Below are positions 45,798-54,319 of a stretch of DNA of 64,000 bases, in pieces. Under the pieces are notes generated by a model. The model was not told the origin of the DNA, ran no database searches, and saw only the letters and a list, made by a program, of their open reading frames with translations. Source of the stretch: UBA7434 sp042090785 (GTDB lineage: Bacteria > Pseudomonadota > Gammaproteobacteria > Pseudomonadales > UBA7434). The stretch is taken from positions 124,001 through 188,000 of the forward strand of contig JBELIP010000001.1 of NCBI GenBank assembly GCA_042090785.1, read 5' to 3'. Position 1 is the first letter of the stretch. Every line of letters starts with the position of its first letter. The position numbers and the translations under genes are program-made.

Positions 45798-47399
45798 GTG
45801 TCAGATGGCCAAACCTCACAGCTCGACATCTTCGAAGATAATTTAGCTTTAATCGCTCGAGATGACACGCGCCCTTTATTGCGACGCATTCAACGTGGCA
45901 TAGAAAAAGAAGGCTTACGCACGAATCAGCAGGGTTATTTATCAACCTCTCCACATCCATCTGCTTTAGGCTCAGCGCTTACTAACGCCTGGGTGACAAC
46001 CGATTTTAGTGAATCATTATTAGAGTTTATAACACCGGTATTTGAATCGATTGATGAGACACTTAATTATTTAAATGATATTCATGCACTGGCTTACCAA
46101 CAACTAAAAGATGAAATTATTTGGGGCGCGAGCATGCCCTGCATTTTACCCGCCGATAACGACATTCCACTTGCGCAATATGGCACATCCAATGTCGCGA
46201 CAATGAAAACCGTTTACCGCAACGGCCTTGGCCTTCGGTACGGTAGAGCCATGCAAACAGTGGCAGGCATTCACTACAATTTTTCTTTACCCGAAGCCTA
46301 TTGGCAGCGGGCTTTTCAACACTCAAAATGCACTGGCAACACTCATCATACTCATCTTCAACATTATATTGACGAACGCTATTTCGATTTAATTAGAAAT
46401 TTTCGGCGCAATTATTGGTTACTTATTTATTTATTTGGTGCAGCGCCCTGTGTCGATAAATCCTTTGTTCAAGGACGTGAAAATACATTAGATAACTTGA
46501 ACGATAATGATCTTTATCAGCTACACGCAACTTCATTGCGAATGGGTAACCTAGGCTACCAAAGCTCTGCACAGCAATCATTATTTGTTTGTTACAACAC
46601 CTTAGAAAATTATATCGATACGCTTAGCTCCGCGCTAAGCACCCCCTATGCAGACTATGAGGCATTAGGCGTTAAAAATGACGAGGGTTACCAACAGCTA
46701 TCCAGTGCTTTATTGCAAATTGAAAATGAATTTTATTCACCTATCCGCCCTAAAAGAGTGGCGCAAAGTGGCGAGACACCTTTAAAAGCCTTAAAAGAAA
46801 GAGGTATAGAGTATATTGAAGTGCGCTGCATGGACATTAATCCATTTCTCGCGACAGGCATTGATGCGGAAACTGTTCGCTTTATTGATGCTTTTTTATT
46901 GCATTGCTTACTCGATGATAGCCCGCAATGCGATCAAGAAGAGTTTCATTTAATTAGTAAAAATCAAGCGCGCATTGTGCATCATGGCCGCGACCCTAAC
47001 TTGAAAATTTTTTGTAGCGGCACCGAAGTTCCTATGCGTGACTGCGCCAATAAAATTATTAATCGGATTGAGCTAATTAGCCAACAACTAGATGGTGCGC
47101 ATAAAAGCTCGGATTATACAGACAGCATTTCTGCTCAACGAGAAAAAATTATAGACTCATCTTTAACACCAACAGGCAAAATTTTAACTGCAATGAAAGA
47201 TTCCAACGAATCGCATATTGAGTTTAATTTACGTCTTTCTAAAGCTCATGCAGAACAGCATAAACATCATAATATTGAGCCGCAACAAAAAAATAATTTA
47301 TTAGCGATTGCAACGCAATCTATTGTTAGCCAGCAGGCTATTGAACAGCAAGACACTATGAGCTTTGACGATTTTCTTGTCCATTATTATCAACAGTAA
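45798..47399 (+). CDS. gshA: Glutamate-cysteine ligase (proteobacterial type)
   Basis: GshA makes gamma-glutamylcysteine, the first step of glutathione synthesis. Motifs include IQRGIEKEGLRTNQQGYLS (ATP/Glu site), DFSESLLEFITPV, ETVAGIHYNFSLPEAYW-type block (QTVAGIHYNFSLPE) and YIEVRCMDINPF. At 533 residues it is near E. coli GshA (518). The start is a GTG at 45798. Glutathione would serve glyoxalase-type and Prx5-type enzymes elsewhere in the window. Confidence 0.96.
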   Translation: MSDGQTSQLDIFEDNLALIARDDTRPLLRRIQRGIEKEGLRTNQQGYLSTSPHPSALGSALTNAWVTTDFSESLLEFITPVFESIDETLNYLNDIHALAYQQLKDEIIWGASMPCILPADNDIPLAQYGTSNVATMKTVYRNGLGLRYGRAMQTVAGIHYNFSLPEAYWQRAFQHSKCTGNTHHTHLQHYIDERYFDLIRNFRRNYWLLIYLFGAAPCVDKSFVQGRENTLDNLNDNDLYQLHATSLRMGNLGYQSSAQQSLFVCYNTLENYIDTLSSALSTPYADYEALGVKNDEGYQQLSSALLQIENEFYSPIRPKRVAQSGETPLKALKERGIEYIEVRCMDINPFLATGIDAETVRFIDAFLLHCLLDDSPQCDQEEFHLISKNQARIVHHGRDPNLKIFCSGTEVPMRDCANKIINRIELISQQLDGAHKSSDYTDSISAQREKIIDSSLTPTGKILTAMKDSNESHIEFNLRLSKAHAEQHKHHNIEPQQKNNLLAIATQSIVSQQAIEQQDTMSFDDFLVHYYQQ

Positions 47400-47411
47400 G
47401 TGGTTAACTAT

Positions 47412-47828
47412 TTAACGATAGACGACAAAACTAGTAAACAGAATATCCTCTAATAGACTCTTTTCTTCTTCAACAAGAATGGCATTGACAGCATCAAATG
47501 ATTGCTGTCGCAGTATTTCTTTACCTTCTGCGCCTTCAAGGGTCTCATTGCTTTGTATTGCAAACAAGCTTAACAGCGCATCTTTAATAACTGGCATGTG
47601 ATGTTTAACATTTTGCTCACCATCAATGCCGTTAACTCGTAATGACACCTCAACACTCATATAACGCAGCCGGCCAGGCCCGCCATAGTTTGTTACCAGC
47701 GCCGGCTCAATAGCAACATAAATCGCTTGCGCTTCTTGGGTTTGCTTTTCGCTCGCTAACACATTAGCCGTAATAGCAACTAAACAATATATGCCTGCCC
47801 AAATGACCTTTCTGCTTCGACTACTCAC
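47412..47828 (-). CDS. Secreted FliL-like protein
   Basis: A 138-residue protein resembling the flagellar basal-body FliL domain (SPFH-like): YVAIEPALVTNYG, RLRYMSVEVSLRVNG, MPVIKDALLSLF and the C-terminal VYR. The N-terminus (VIWAGIYCLVAITANVLA) is a signal peptide or single membrane anchor. No flagellar genes are adjacent, so a flagellar role is unproven. The start is a GTG at 47828. It converges with gshA with 12 bp between stops. Confidence 0.8.
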   Translation of the reverse strand: MSSRSRKVIWAGIYCLVAITANVLASEKQTQEAQAIYVAIEPALVTNYGGPGRLRYMSVEVSLRVNGIDGEQNVKHHMPVIKDALLSLFAIQSNETLEGAEGKEILRQQSFDAVNAILVEEEKSLLEDILFTSFVVYR

Positions 47829-48006
47829 TACCTAATTTCCTCTATTACCCTGTTAGTCATACCTTTTAATTTTATTGCAATATACATAAGCCATACTTAG
47901 GCAAATAATATAAGATAAAATTCATTTATTCAGTCATCTACAATCGTTGTTTAAGCAATGTACCCTCTTTAAAGTACTTGCCTAATCCAGTACCTGTACA
48001 AGACTT

Positions 48007-48080
48007 CTAGTACAAAACCTCTAGTACAAAACCCCTAGCACCTATACAATTCAGTTCAGTTTTACAATTCAGTTTAGTTT
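48007..48080 (+). repeat. Two adjacent tandem repeats upstream of dsbB
   Basis: CTAGTACAAAACCT and CTAGTACAAAACCC are tandem 14-bp units at 48007-48034, with a third partial CTAGCACC. Then TACAATTCAGTTCAGTTT and TACAATTCAGTTTAGTTT are tandem 18-bp units at 48045-48062 and 48063-48080. They lie 68-140 bp before the dsbB start, within a 319-bp gap between dsbB and the FliL-like gene that otherwise shows no gene. Confidence 0.75.
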
Positions 48081-48147
48081 TATCCGCTTTAGTCTAGCGT
48101 ATAAGCCCTAATAATCGGACAACCGTCTAGGCATTTTGGAGACAACA

Positions 48148-48654
48148 ATGTTAAATTCTCAATCACTATTAGCGCCACAGCAGCTTCGCCTTGCTATTTT
48201 TATTGGCGTTATAGGCTTACTGAGTTTTGGCTACTACCTTCAATACTTCGAAGGCTTGGAACCTTGTCCATTGTGTATCACTCAGCGCTTCTTCTTATTG
48301 CTCTCTGGCAGCCTTGGCTTACTCGCCCTGCTGCATAATCCCTCAGTATTAGGCACTAGAATTTATTCTGCCATCGGCACATTAACAGCGGCCGCTGGCG
48401 CCGGTTTTGCCTCTCGTCAACTCTATTTACAAAGCCTGCCGGCGGATCAAGCGCCCGCATGCGGTCCCAGCATCGATTTTATTTTTCAAACCTTCTCTTT
48501 CACTGATGCGCTTAGTATCTTGCTTCGTGGCGATGGCAATTGCGCAGAAGTCGTCTGGCGCTTTTTAGGACTCAGCATCCCAGGCTGGACGGCGATTGTT
48601 TTTAGCGGCCTTGCCCTCGCTTGGCTGCTTCAGCTGCGCAACAGCAACCATTAA
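48148..48654 (+). CDS. dsbB: Disulfide bond formation protein DsbB
   Basis: DsbB reoxidises DsbA using quinone in the inner membrane. Four membrane helices are visible. The first periplasmic pair is in EPCPLCITQR (CxxC) and the second in PACGPS and GDGNCAEV. The ATG at 48148 has GGAG six bases upstream; the longer frame starts with TTG at 48136. Adjacent rsd follows, as for dsbH-algQ in P. aeruginosa. No dsbA lies in this window. Confidence 0.95.
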   Translation: MLNSQSLLAPQQLRLAIFIGVIGLLSFGYYLQYFEGLEPCPLCITQRFFLLLSGSLGLLALLHNPSVLGTRIYSAIGTLTAAAGAGFASRQLYLQSLPADQAPACGPSIDFIFQTFSFTDALSILLRGDGNCAEVVWRFLGLSIPGWTAIVFSGLALAWLLQLRNSNH

Positions 48655-49114
48655 ATTGATTATTTAATATACATACTCAACTTAATTAGTTAGCGCTTAC
48701 TATCATTTATCGTTTATAACGAAATATTGCTAGTCAATTTTCTTCCTCAGAAAAATCAATTTATCAATTAAAATCAATAATTTAACTCTGCATCCTAAAA
48801 TTACTGTTAATTGTTGGTGTAGTGAAATCTTGAGAAAGCGTTATTCCTTTTCTAAGCTCAATAGTAACTTTCACAATAGGTATACGAATCCAATCACGAC
48901 GTGATGTCCGGTTCGACTGTGAACAAGAGCGTATTAATCCATTTTTTTGCAGCATCGATTAATGCCTCTATGCCATTGGATGGTTATTGATAAAAGGCAG
49001 GAGCCTTACAAACAGGCGAGCGACAAAGCACCGTCATCGCAACATGACTTTAACAAAGCGTATTCAACGCCATCAGTTACACACTGATGATAGGGCTAAA
49101 AAAGGAAACATGAG
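48655..49114. other. 460-bp gap upstream of rsd with two inverted repeats
   Basis: ATCAC-GAC-GTGAT at 48893-48905 is a short palindrome, possibly an operator. CATCAGT-TACAC-ACTGATG at 49071-49089 forms a 7-bp stem in the likely rsd leader, just before AAAGGAAA. A 41-codon frame from 48962 to 49087 has no recognisable product. No intrinsic terminator for dsbB is obvious. Confidence 0.4.
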
Positions 49115-49603
49115 ATGTTAGATAATTGTAAATCGATCAAAGAACGCTGGGGCGGCGTCAGCAAAATTCTTGATGGCTGGCTGCAACAAAGACAAGAATT
49201 AATCGTTGAGTTTTGCACTATTAGCGGCGTCCATGATTCTTCTTCTATCTATGCAAAAGATACCGCTGAAGGCTTACGTCACTTTTGCGAGTTAATGGTG
49301 GACTATATCTCGGCGGGGCACTTCGAGGTGTATGACCACTTAATTCAAGAAGCCGAAGAATTTAATGACGGTAAAGGTTTAGACGTAGCTCGTCGCCTCT
49401 ATCCAGAAGTGAGCAAAACAACAGAAGTAGCCTTAGCATTTAACGACAGCTTTGATGCATCGTTTTCTCAAGACGCCGTTAACCCACAACTTGCGCGCGA
49501 ATTATCATTGCTAGGCGAAACATTGGTTTCACGCTTTGAACTTGAAGATCAACTCGTTGAAAGCCTGCACTACTCGCACAGCGAATTAGTTGCCAGCGCT
49601 TAA
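49115..49603 (+). CDS. rsd: Anti-sigma70 factor Rsd (AlgQ family)
   Basis: Rsd binds region 4 of sigma70 and lowers housekeeping transcription in stationary phase. The 162-residue helical protein matches the family at NCKSIKERWGGVSKILDGWL, FCELMVDYISAGHFEVYDHL and the end ETLVSRFELEDQLVESLH. With 6S RNA at 957 the window holds two separate controls of sigma70 polymerase. Position after dsbB and before an FKBP gene agrees with algQ in Pseudomonas. Confidence 0.93.
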   Translation: MLDNCKSIKERWGGVSKILDGWLQQRQELIVEFCTISGVHDSSSIYAKDTAEGLRHFCELMVDYISAGHFEVYDHLIQEAEEFNDGKGLDVARRLYPEVSKTTEVALAFNDSFDASFSQDAVNPQLARELSLLGETLVSRFELEDQLVESLHYSHSELVASA

Positions 49604-49850
49604 CCTATCGACGCTTTATTCTTTTTTAGTTTATGGACTAGTACCGACTGCTAACCCTCAGGGCAGCGGTGCTAGACCCATATCCTAATTTTCTTCCCCA
49701 TTGGCTAATACCACTTATCCACCACTTTTCGCTATTCTGTCTAATTGATCACTTGCACAGCGACGAATAATAACTGGCAAGCCTTATCAATTTGCGCTAC
49801 CTTCTAAACTCTAAGCTGGCTCTAATACAACATTCTATTGAGTGTAATTT

Positions 49851-50855
49851 ATGACGTTGTCTCAATACAGTTTACAGTTTTTTATTTCACTCTTAAGCTT
49901 GGCTTTTTTGCTGACAGGCTGCTCAAGAAGCACGCCACCCGAATCCAGTTTTGAATATGCTATTCAAGGTTTGTATTCTGCCGAGTTCAGTGACAATGGA
50001 TCACAAGCCATTGTAGGTTCAATTAATCACGGCAGCAGCCTGTGGCGTGTCGATAATAATGAACGGCGTTTTAACTGGAATCACCAACAAGGTGAGTTTT
50101 CTGAAATCACCAATGCCGCTTTTTCTCCTGACCAAAAATATGCAATTACCGCCACACCACAAACTATGGTTTTGTGGAATGCAAAGAATGGCACGGGGAT
50201 GAATTACTGGACCGCCCCCAGTGAAATACTTGATATTCGTTTATTTAACAATGCCAACTTCGCATTGCTTGGCCTTGCTGATCACACCGCAGCATTATTT
50301 AATGTGCGCAATGGCGGCGTAAAACAAGTGTTTTATCATCAAGCTAGAGTTAACTCGGTCGACTTTGATAGCCGCAATAATACGGTTTTAACTGGCTCGG
50401 ATGATTTTTCTGCCAAATTATGGCAGCTAGAAACCGCTAAACTTTTACATCATTGGCCGCATAAAGCCGAAGTGCAATTAGTTAAATTATCACCCAACGG
50501 TAAACTGGCTTTTACCATGGCAAAATATGATAAAGCCGCACTTTGGGATACGGTTACAGGCAAATCAAAAGGCGAAATACCCTTAACGAATTCGGCCGTG
50601 TCTCGCGGTTTAATCTTTACTGCCGTTGCTTTTTCTAATGATGGTAAATACTTGCTTACGGGTACATCACACAAAACAGTACAACTCTGGGACACCAATA
50701 CATTCACCGAAATAAAGCGATGGATGATGCCTAAACGTGATGCAGTTGCACCAACCAGCGCATCCGTTTTAGCACTGACTTTTAATCATCAAGAGTCCAG
50801 CAATGTCAGTTATCGTGCTATCACTTCAGATGGTTTTATTCATGAGCTCAAATAA
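49851..50855 (+). CDS. WD40-repeat lipoprotein
   Basis: MTLSQYSLQFFISLLSLAFL followed by LTGC (Cys24) is a lipoprotein signal. The 310-residue mature part holds about six to seven WD40-like blades, for example DQKYAITATPQTMVLWNA, NTVLTGSDDFSAKLWQLE and GKYLLTGTSHKTVQLWDT. A beta-propeller at the cell envelope, probably a protein scaffold, is expected; the partner is unknown. It lies between rsd and a convergent FKBP lipoprotein gene. Confidence 0.85.
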   Translation: MTLSQYSLQFFISLLSLAFLLTGCSRSTPPESSFEYAIQGLYSAEFSDNGSQAIVGSINHGSSLWRVDNNERRFNWNHQQGEFSEITNAAFSPDQKYAITATPQTMVLWNAKNGTGMNYWTAPSEILDIRLFNNANFALLGLADHTAALFNVRNGGVKQVFYHQARVNSVDFDSRNNTVLTGSDDFSAKLWQLETAKLLHHWPHKAEVQLVKLSPNGKLAFTMAKYDKAALWDTVTGKSKGEIPLTNSAVSRGLIFTAVAFSNDGKYLLTGTSHKTVQLWDTNTFTEIKRWMMPKRDAVAPTSASVLALTFNHQESSNVSYRAITSDGFIHELK

Positions 50856-50871
50856 ATCATCCATTAATATC

Positions 50872-50909
50872 AAAAAAAAACCGCCATAATTAAATTATGG
50901 CGGTTTTTT
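50872..50909. terminator. Bidirectional intrinsic terminator
   Basis: A perfect stem AAAAACCGCCATAAT / ATTATGGCGGTTTTT with a TTAA loop, flanked by A and T runs, lies between the convergent WD40 and FKBP genes. It can terminate both. Confidence 0.95.
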
Positions 50910-50963
50910 ATTCGCACTGTATCAACTTTGCGTGATTAAGAATAGCTCACGCGTCTAGCCAAT

Positions 50964-51722
50964 TTATTCAGCAGCTGATGCTTCTTCACTATTTTCTGCA
51001 TCACCTTGAATCGCTAATAACTCAACATCAAAAACCAATGCTGAGTTTGGTTGAATCACATTGCCGGCACCACTTTCACCATAAGCTAAATCAGCTGGAA
51101 TAAATAATTGCCATTTAGAACCAACCGTCATTAACTGTAATGCTTCCGTCCAACCGGCAATAACACCCCCCACTGGAAAAGTAGCCGGCTCGCCACGCTC
51201 AAGAGAACTATCAAAAACAGTGCCATCAAATAGACGACCTTCATAATGTACAGTGACAGTATCTTCGGCACTTGGCGACTCGCCATCACCTGTGGTAATC
51301 ACTTTATATTGTAAACCACTGTCAGTAACCGTAACGCCTTCTAGCTCGGCATTTGCGGCCAAGCTAGCATTTGAAGCATCTAAGTTAGCTTGCATCGCTG
51401 TATGTCGCTTTGCCATTTGCGCTGCTTGAGTTGCTTGCTGTAAAGCCGCTAATGAAGCTTGAATTTCTTCTTGTGTCATGCGCTGCTCACCCTCTAATGC
51501 ATCGTAAAAGCCGGCATTAAAGAAGGCAGAATCGATGGTGATATCTGCAGCTTTTAAGCTTCCACCCATGCTTTGGCCTAGTGAATAGCTTTGTTTTTGT
51601 TCGTCAGTGCTCGGTACATCACTTGCGCGAGATAATTCTGCACCTTGCTGTTGGCAACCACTTAATAGTGCAATTGCTGTTGCACTCGCAACAATGGCAA
51701 CGCCAGATTTGAACTTATTCAT
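50964..51722 (-). CDS. FKBP-type peptidyl-prolyl isomerase lipoprotein
   Basis: A FkpA/Mip-type folding catalyst. The signal ends ALLSGC (Cys23), so it is likely membrane-anchored. An N-terminal dimerisation domain (QSYSLGQSMGGSLKAADI, then a long Ala/Gln-rich helix) is followed by the FKBP domain with VTVHYEGRLFDGTVFDSS, VIAGWTEALQLM and ANLAYGESGAG-like block (ADLAYGESGAGNVI). The 252 residues fit. AGGAC precedes the ATG. Position near rsd matches an FKBP gene beside algQ in Pseudomonas. Confidence 0.92.
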   Translation of the reverse strand: MNKFKSGVAIVASATAIALLSGCQQQGAELSRASDVPSTDEQKQSYSLGQSMGGSLKAADITIDSAFFNAGFYDALEGEQRMTQEEIQASLAALQQATQAAQMAKRHTAMQANLDASNASLAANAELEGVTVTDSGLQYKVITTGDGESPSAEDTVTVHYEGRLFDGTVFDSSLERGEPATFPVGGVIAGWTEALQLMTVGSKWQLFIPADLAYGESGAGNVIQPNSALVFDVELLAIQGDAENSEEASAAE

Positions 51723-51859
51723 CGATTCGTCCTATTAGATTAATGAGCTGGAAATACTGAAATATTAAAGCGCGTAGATTATCGCCTGCTGCTGCTGTTG
51801 TCGAGCAGCAATCATGGAAAAACGAAAAGTCTGTTAAGCTCCACCGCTGAGGTTGTTTT

Positions 51860-52537
51860 TTAATCAATTGATATTTTTTGCCGTGCTTGTTTTGCTTGCT
51901 CTAATAATTGCGGCAATTCTTTAAGCACCGTACCCAGCTTAGATAAATCACCATTCGCTAGAGCTTCAATATCGGCTAAATCCGCTTGTTTTGCGGACTT
52001 AGCATTAGCCTTTGAACGATTATCCATACCACTATCCATACCACTATCAATGCCACTGTTATTACGTCCGGAAAAAGACGGCTCTTTTAATAAATAGGCA
52101 CGACCTCGAGCTTCAGCCGCCGAAGGCTCGGCAGGAGCCAAGCCGCTTTGAACAAATTTATCAGCGGGAATAGCCAGCCCATCATCAGGAATATGCATGA
52201 CACCCGCCTCGTCAACGGGCGTATCACTAAAATGTAAAACACCCTTACTGTCGCGCCAAGTGTATATAGCAGTGCCGGCACCTACCAAAGTTTGCAATGG
52301 TGCTTCAGTGAGTGACATTTTGACATAGGGATTTTCGGCAAATGCTTCTTTATTAGAAAGGCTATTGGACCAGCTAGTCAGACCATCCACAAGATTCTCT
52401 GACCAGCCAATTAACCTATGAGGCACCCAATCATCAAGCTGCATAATCGACTCACGATCTGGGCCATGAATAAACATTGGCGCAGCCACACCTAAAACTA
52501 TTAACAGAAGTAATAATTTAATACCGATTATTCTCAT
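51860..52537 (-). CDS. DUF4124 domain protein
   Basis: A 225-residue protein with an N-terminal membrane or signal segment (IIGIKLLLLLIVLGVAAPMF). A DUF4124 motif lies in the middle: YTWRDSKGVLHFSDTPVDE. The second half includes a short 12-bp-repeat-coded segment GIDSGMDSGMDN (52021-52055) and a C-terminal helix LEQAKQARQKI. DUF4124 proteins are envelope-associated and of unknown function. Confidence 0.82.
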   Translation of the reverse strand: MRIIGIKLLLLLIVLGVAAPMFIHGPDRESIMQLDDWVPHRLIGWSENLVDGLTSWSNSLSNKEAFAENPYVKMSLTEAPLQTLVGAGTAIYTWRDSKGVLHFSDTPVDEAGVMHIPDDGLAIPADKFVQSGLAPAEPSAAEARGRAYLLKEPSFSGRNNSGIDSGMDSGMDNRSKANAKSAKQADLADIEALANGDLSKLGTVLKELPQLLEQAKQARQKISID

Positions 52538-52809
52538 AAAACCGCCATCTATTCATTTAACTATTTATCGCCTATTTATTTTAGACATAACAACGCATCA
52601 GCCGAGCTAAATAGAGGGCTAAATAAGTGATCTTAATAGCATTAATTTACATATTGAACAGATTTTAAGCTTATTTGATGCCGTTAATACTGGATTATCA
52701 CGCCTTTATGACAACTCACGACTATTGCCACTTTATTCACGCTTTTGTCCATCGAAGACACTTATGTAGACATTTATAATAAGCCCACACCAGCCTGACA
52801 AGAAGAAAC

Positions 52810-53013
52810 ATGATTAACGAAATTGTTGAACTAGAAACCAAAATTGCCTTTCTCGAAAAGCACATCAATGAGCTGTCGGATGTACTGTATGCCCAGCAAA
52901 AGCAACTCGATGAGCTCGGTGCCAAATACATTAATCTTAAAGACCAACTAACCACCATGGAACAGCCAGACAATATGGCCGGCGCTGAAGATGAAAAACC
53001 GCCACACTATTGA
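52810..53013 (+). CDS. slyX: SlyX family protein
   Basis: A 67-residue coiled coil (IVELETKIAFLEKHINELSD) ending in the family signature PPHY. The function is unknown. The stop region is duplicated 14 bp downstream. It is divergent from the DUF4124 gene. Confidence 0.9.
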   Translation: MINEIVELETKIAFLEKHINELSDVLYAQQKQLDELGAKYINLKDQLTTMEQPDNMAGAEDEKPPHY

Positions 53014-53027
53014 CCCCACACTATTGA
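53002..53027 (+). repeat. 14-bp tandem duplication of the slyX stop region
   Basis: CCACACTATTGA, holding the last three slyX codons and TGA, occurs at 53002-53013 and again at 53016-53027. The copy is out of frame with slyX. Confidence 0.7.
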
Positions 53028-53380
53028 TCTATGGGCAGTGTAAGCAGGCAAGACTAATATCTAGCTTGCTTTGATTAACAGCTGCCTGGATCAACAGCTG
53101 CTTAACCAACATTTTTAGCCCATCACTTGAAAACCCTTTTTTCGACCCCATTATTCCTTCAAGATGGCTGGTAGCGATATCCATGAGGTCAACCACCTCA
53201 ATACCACTTTAAAGCATAGGGTATAGCACATTGGTATCGACAGACAATGTTCTTATAGTAATAGCAATGGTAGGATAACTGCACATAGCAAATAATTAAG
53301 ACAGACCCAACGCCGATGGCGACACATTAAAATACTCACTGACCTGACAACCCCCTAAAACAGGGTATTGGAGAAAAAAT
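53014..53380. other. Intergenic region between slyX and trxA
   Basis: No gene is supported in these 367 bp. Besides the slyX stop duplication there is an imperfect 16-bp tandem repeat at 53073-53103 (GATTAACAGCTGCCT then GATCAACAGCTGCTT). The likely trxA promoter lies at 53231-53259. Confidence 0.4.
53231..53259 (+). promoter_or_regulatory. Candidate sigma70 promoter of trxA
   Basis: TTGGTA (53231-53236) and TATAGT (53254-53259) are separated by exactly 17 bp. The predicted start lies about 115 bp before the trxA ATG. Both hexamers are one to two changes from consensus. Confidence 0.6.
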
Positions 53381-53707
53381 ATGAGCAACACCATTGTCCA
53401 CGTGACCGATGCCTCTTTTGAAGCTGAAGTGATCAATTCCGAAGTCCCTGTTCTTGTCGATTACTGGGCAGAATGGTGCGGGCCTTGTAAAGCGATTGCA
53501 CCCGTACTTGAAGAAGTTGCCGCTAATTACGAAGGCAAAATCAAAGTCTGCAAAGTGGATGTTGATAGCAATAAAGAAGCTGCGCAAAAATACGGTATTC
53601 GCGGTATTCCAACGCTAATGGTATTTAAAGACGGCAATGCCTCGGCAACCAAGGTCGGCGCATTATCAAAAACTCAACTAGAAGAATTTGTCGATAGCTC
53701 TTTATAA
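53381..53707 (+). CDS. trxA: Thioredoxin 1
   Basis: The cytoplasmic thiol reductant. The active site is in VDYWAEWCGPCKAIAP, and the cis-Pro loop in YGIRGIPTLMVFKDG. The 108 residues equal the E. coli length. GGAG precedes the ATG. It lies upstream of rho, as in Pseudomonas and enterics. It may supply electrons to the peroxiredoxin at 15076. Confidence 0.98.
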   Translation: MSNTIVHVTDASFEAEVINSEVPVLVDYWAEWCGPCKAIAPVLEEVAANYEGKIKVCKVDVDSNKEAAQKYGIRGIPTLMVFKDGNASATKVGALSKTQLEEFVDSSL

Positions 53708-53740
53708 GTCAAATCTTCTATCTTATTGATTTTTATAATT

Positions 53741-53788
53741 AAAACCGTTTGTTTAGGCTGTTCCAGCCGATTGAACGCAAGCGGTTTT
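53741..53788 (+). terminator. Probable terminator hairpin after trxA
   Basis: AAAACCGTTTG (53741-53751) pairs with CAAGCGGTTTT (53778-53788), with an inner GGCT/AGCC stem. It ends in TTTT, but the following T run is weak. It is a likely terminator or attenuator for trxA. Confidence 0.6.
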
Positions 53789-54319
53789 AATGTTTCTATT
53801 CAATGGCCATTGATGTCAATTTTCTTGCTACTGTCGTCAAATCTATCATGACGCTCGCCCCACTAAAATCATACGCTCTGAGATAATAAGTATAGCTAGC
53901 AAAAACTTTCATACTCAATCAGCTCCCTAATTGAATGATTAACAAAAATCCAAAATGGGGCTAGACGACATATAATTTCAATGCTAGAGTTACTTCTATA
54001 ACTATATAGACAAATTATCTACTCTTACCTTTTAAACGACCTGAAACACAATCTTTCAAAACTAACTTTAAAATTAACTTTAAGTAGCCGTTAAATAACC
54101 AGAGTAAATCAAAACCATAGCTCTACTAGCAACCGCCTATCCGTTTGCTTCCCTAATCTGATATGAGTAACACGCCTAAACACTTAAACGTGAACTTCAT
54201 AGCAGAGTCCAGAAGAGCCCAAAAGAACCCAGAGTAAAAACTTAACCCATTTAAAACCATCGCTGCAAAAAGCATCGTCAATTTTTTCTTACCTCTCACA
54301 ACCAAAGCCAATCCGAACT
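53789..54319 (+). promoter_or_regulatory. Long rho upstream region
   Basis: These 531 bp contain no gene I can support. A loose 10-bp tandem repeat (AGAGTCCAGA, AGAGCCCAAA, AGAACCCAGA) lies at about 54204-54233. In E. coli rho has a long leader used for autogenous control; by analogy this region may act similarly, but no motif proves it. Confidence 0.35.

Noticed and set aside
48007..48080. Possible CRISPR-like repeats
   Set aside because: The units are contiguous with no spacers, only two to three copies, and no cas genes are near; they are simple tandem repeats.
48962..49087. 41-codon plus-strand frame upstream of rsd
   Set aside because: No ribosome-binding site or recognisable product; it includes the hairpin in the rsd leader.
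48655..49114. Possible RsmY/RsmZ-type regulatory RNA suggested by the RetS-like kinase
   Set aside because: Only a few scattered GGA motifs occur, not in a series of hairpin loops, and no intrinsic terminator closes such an RNA.
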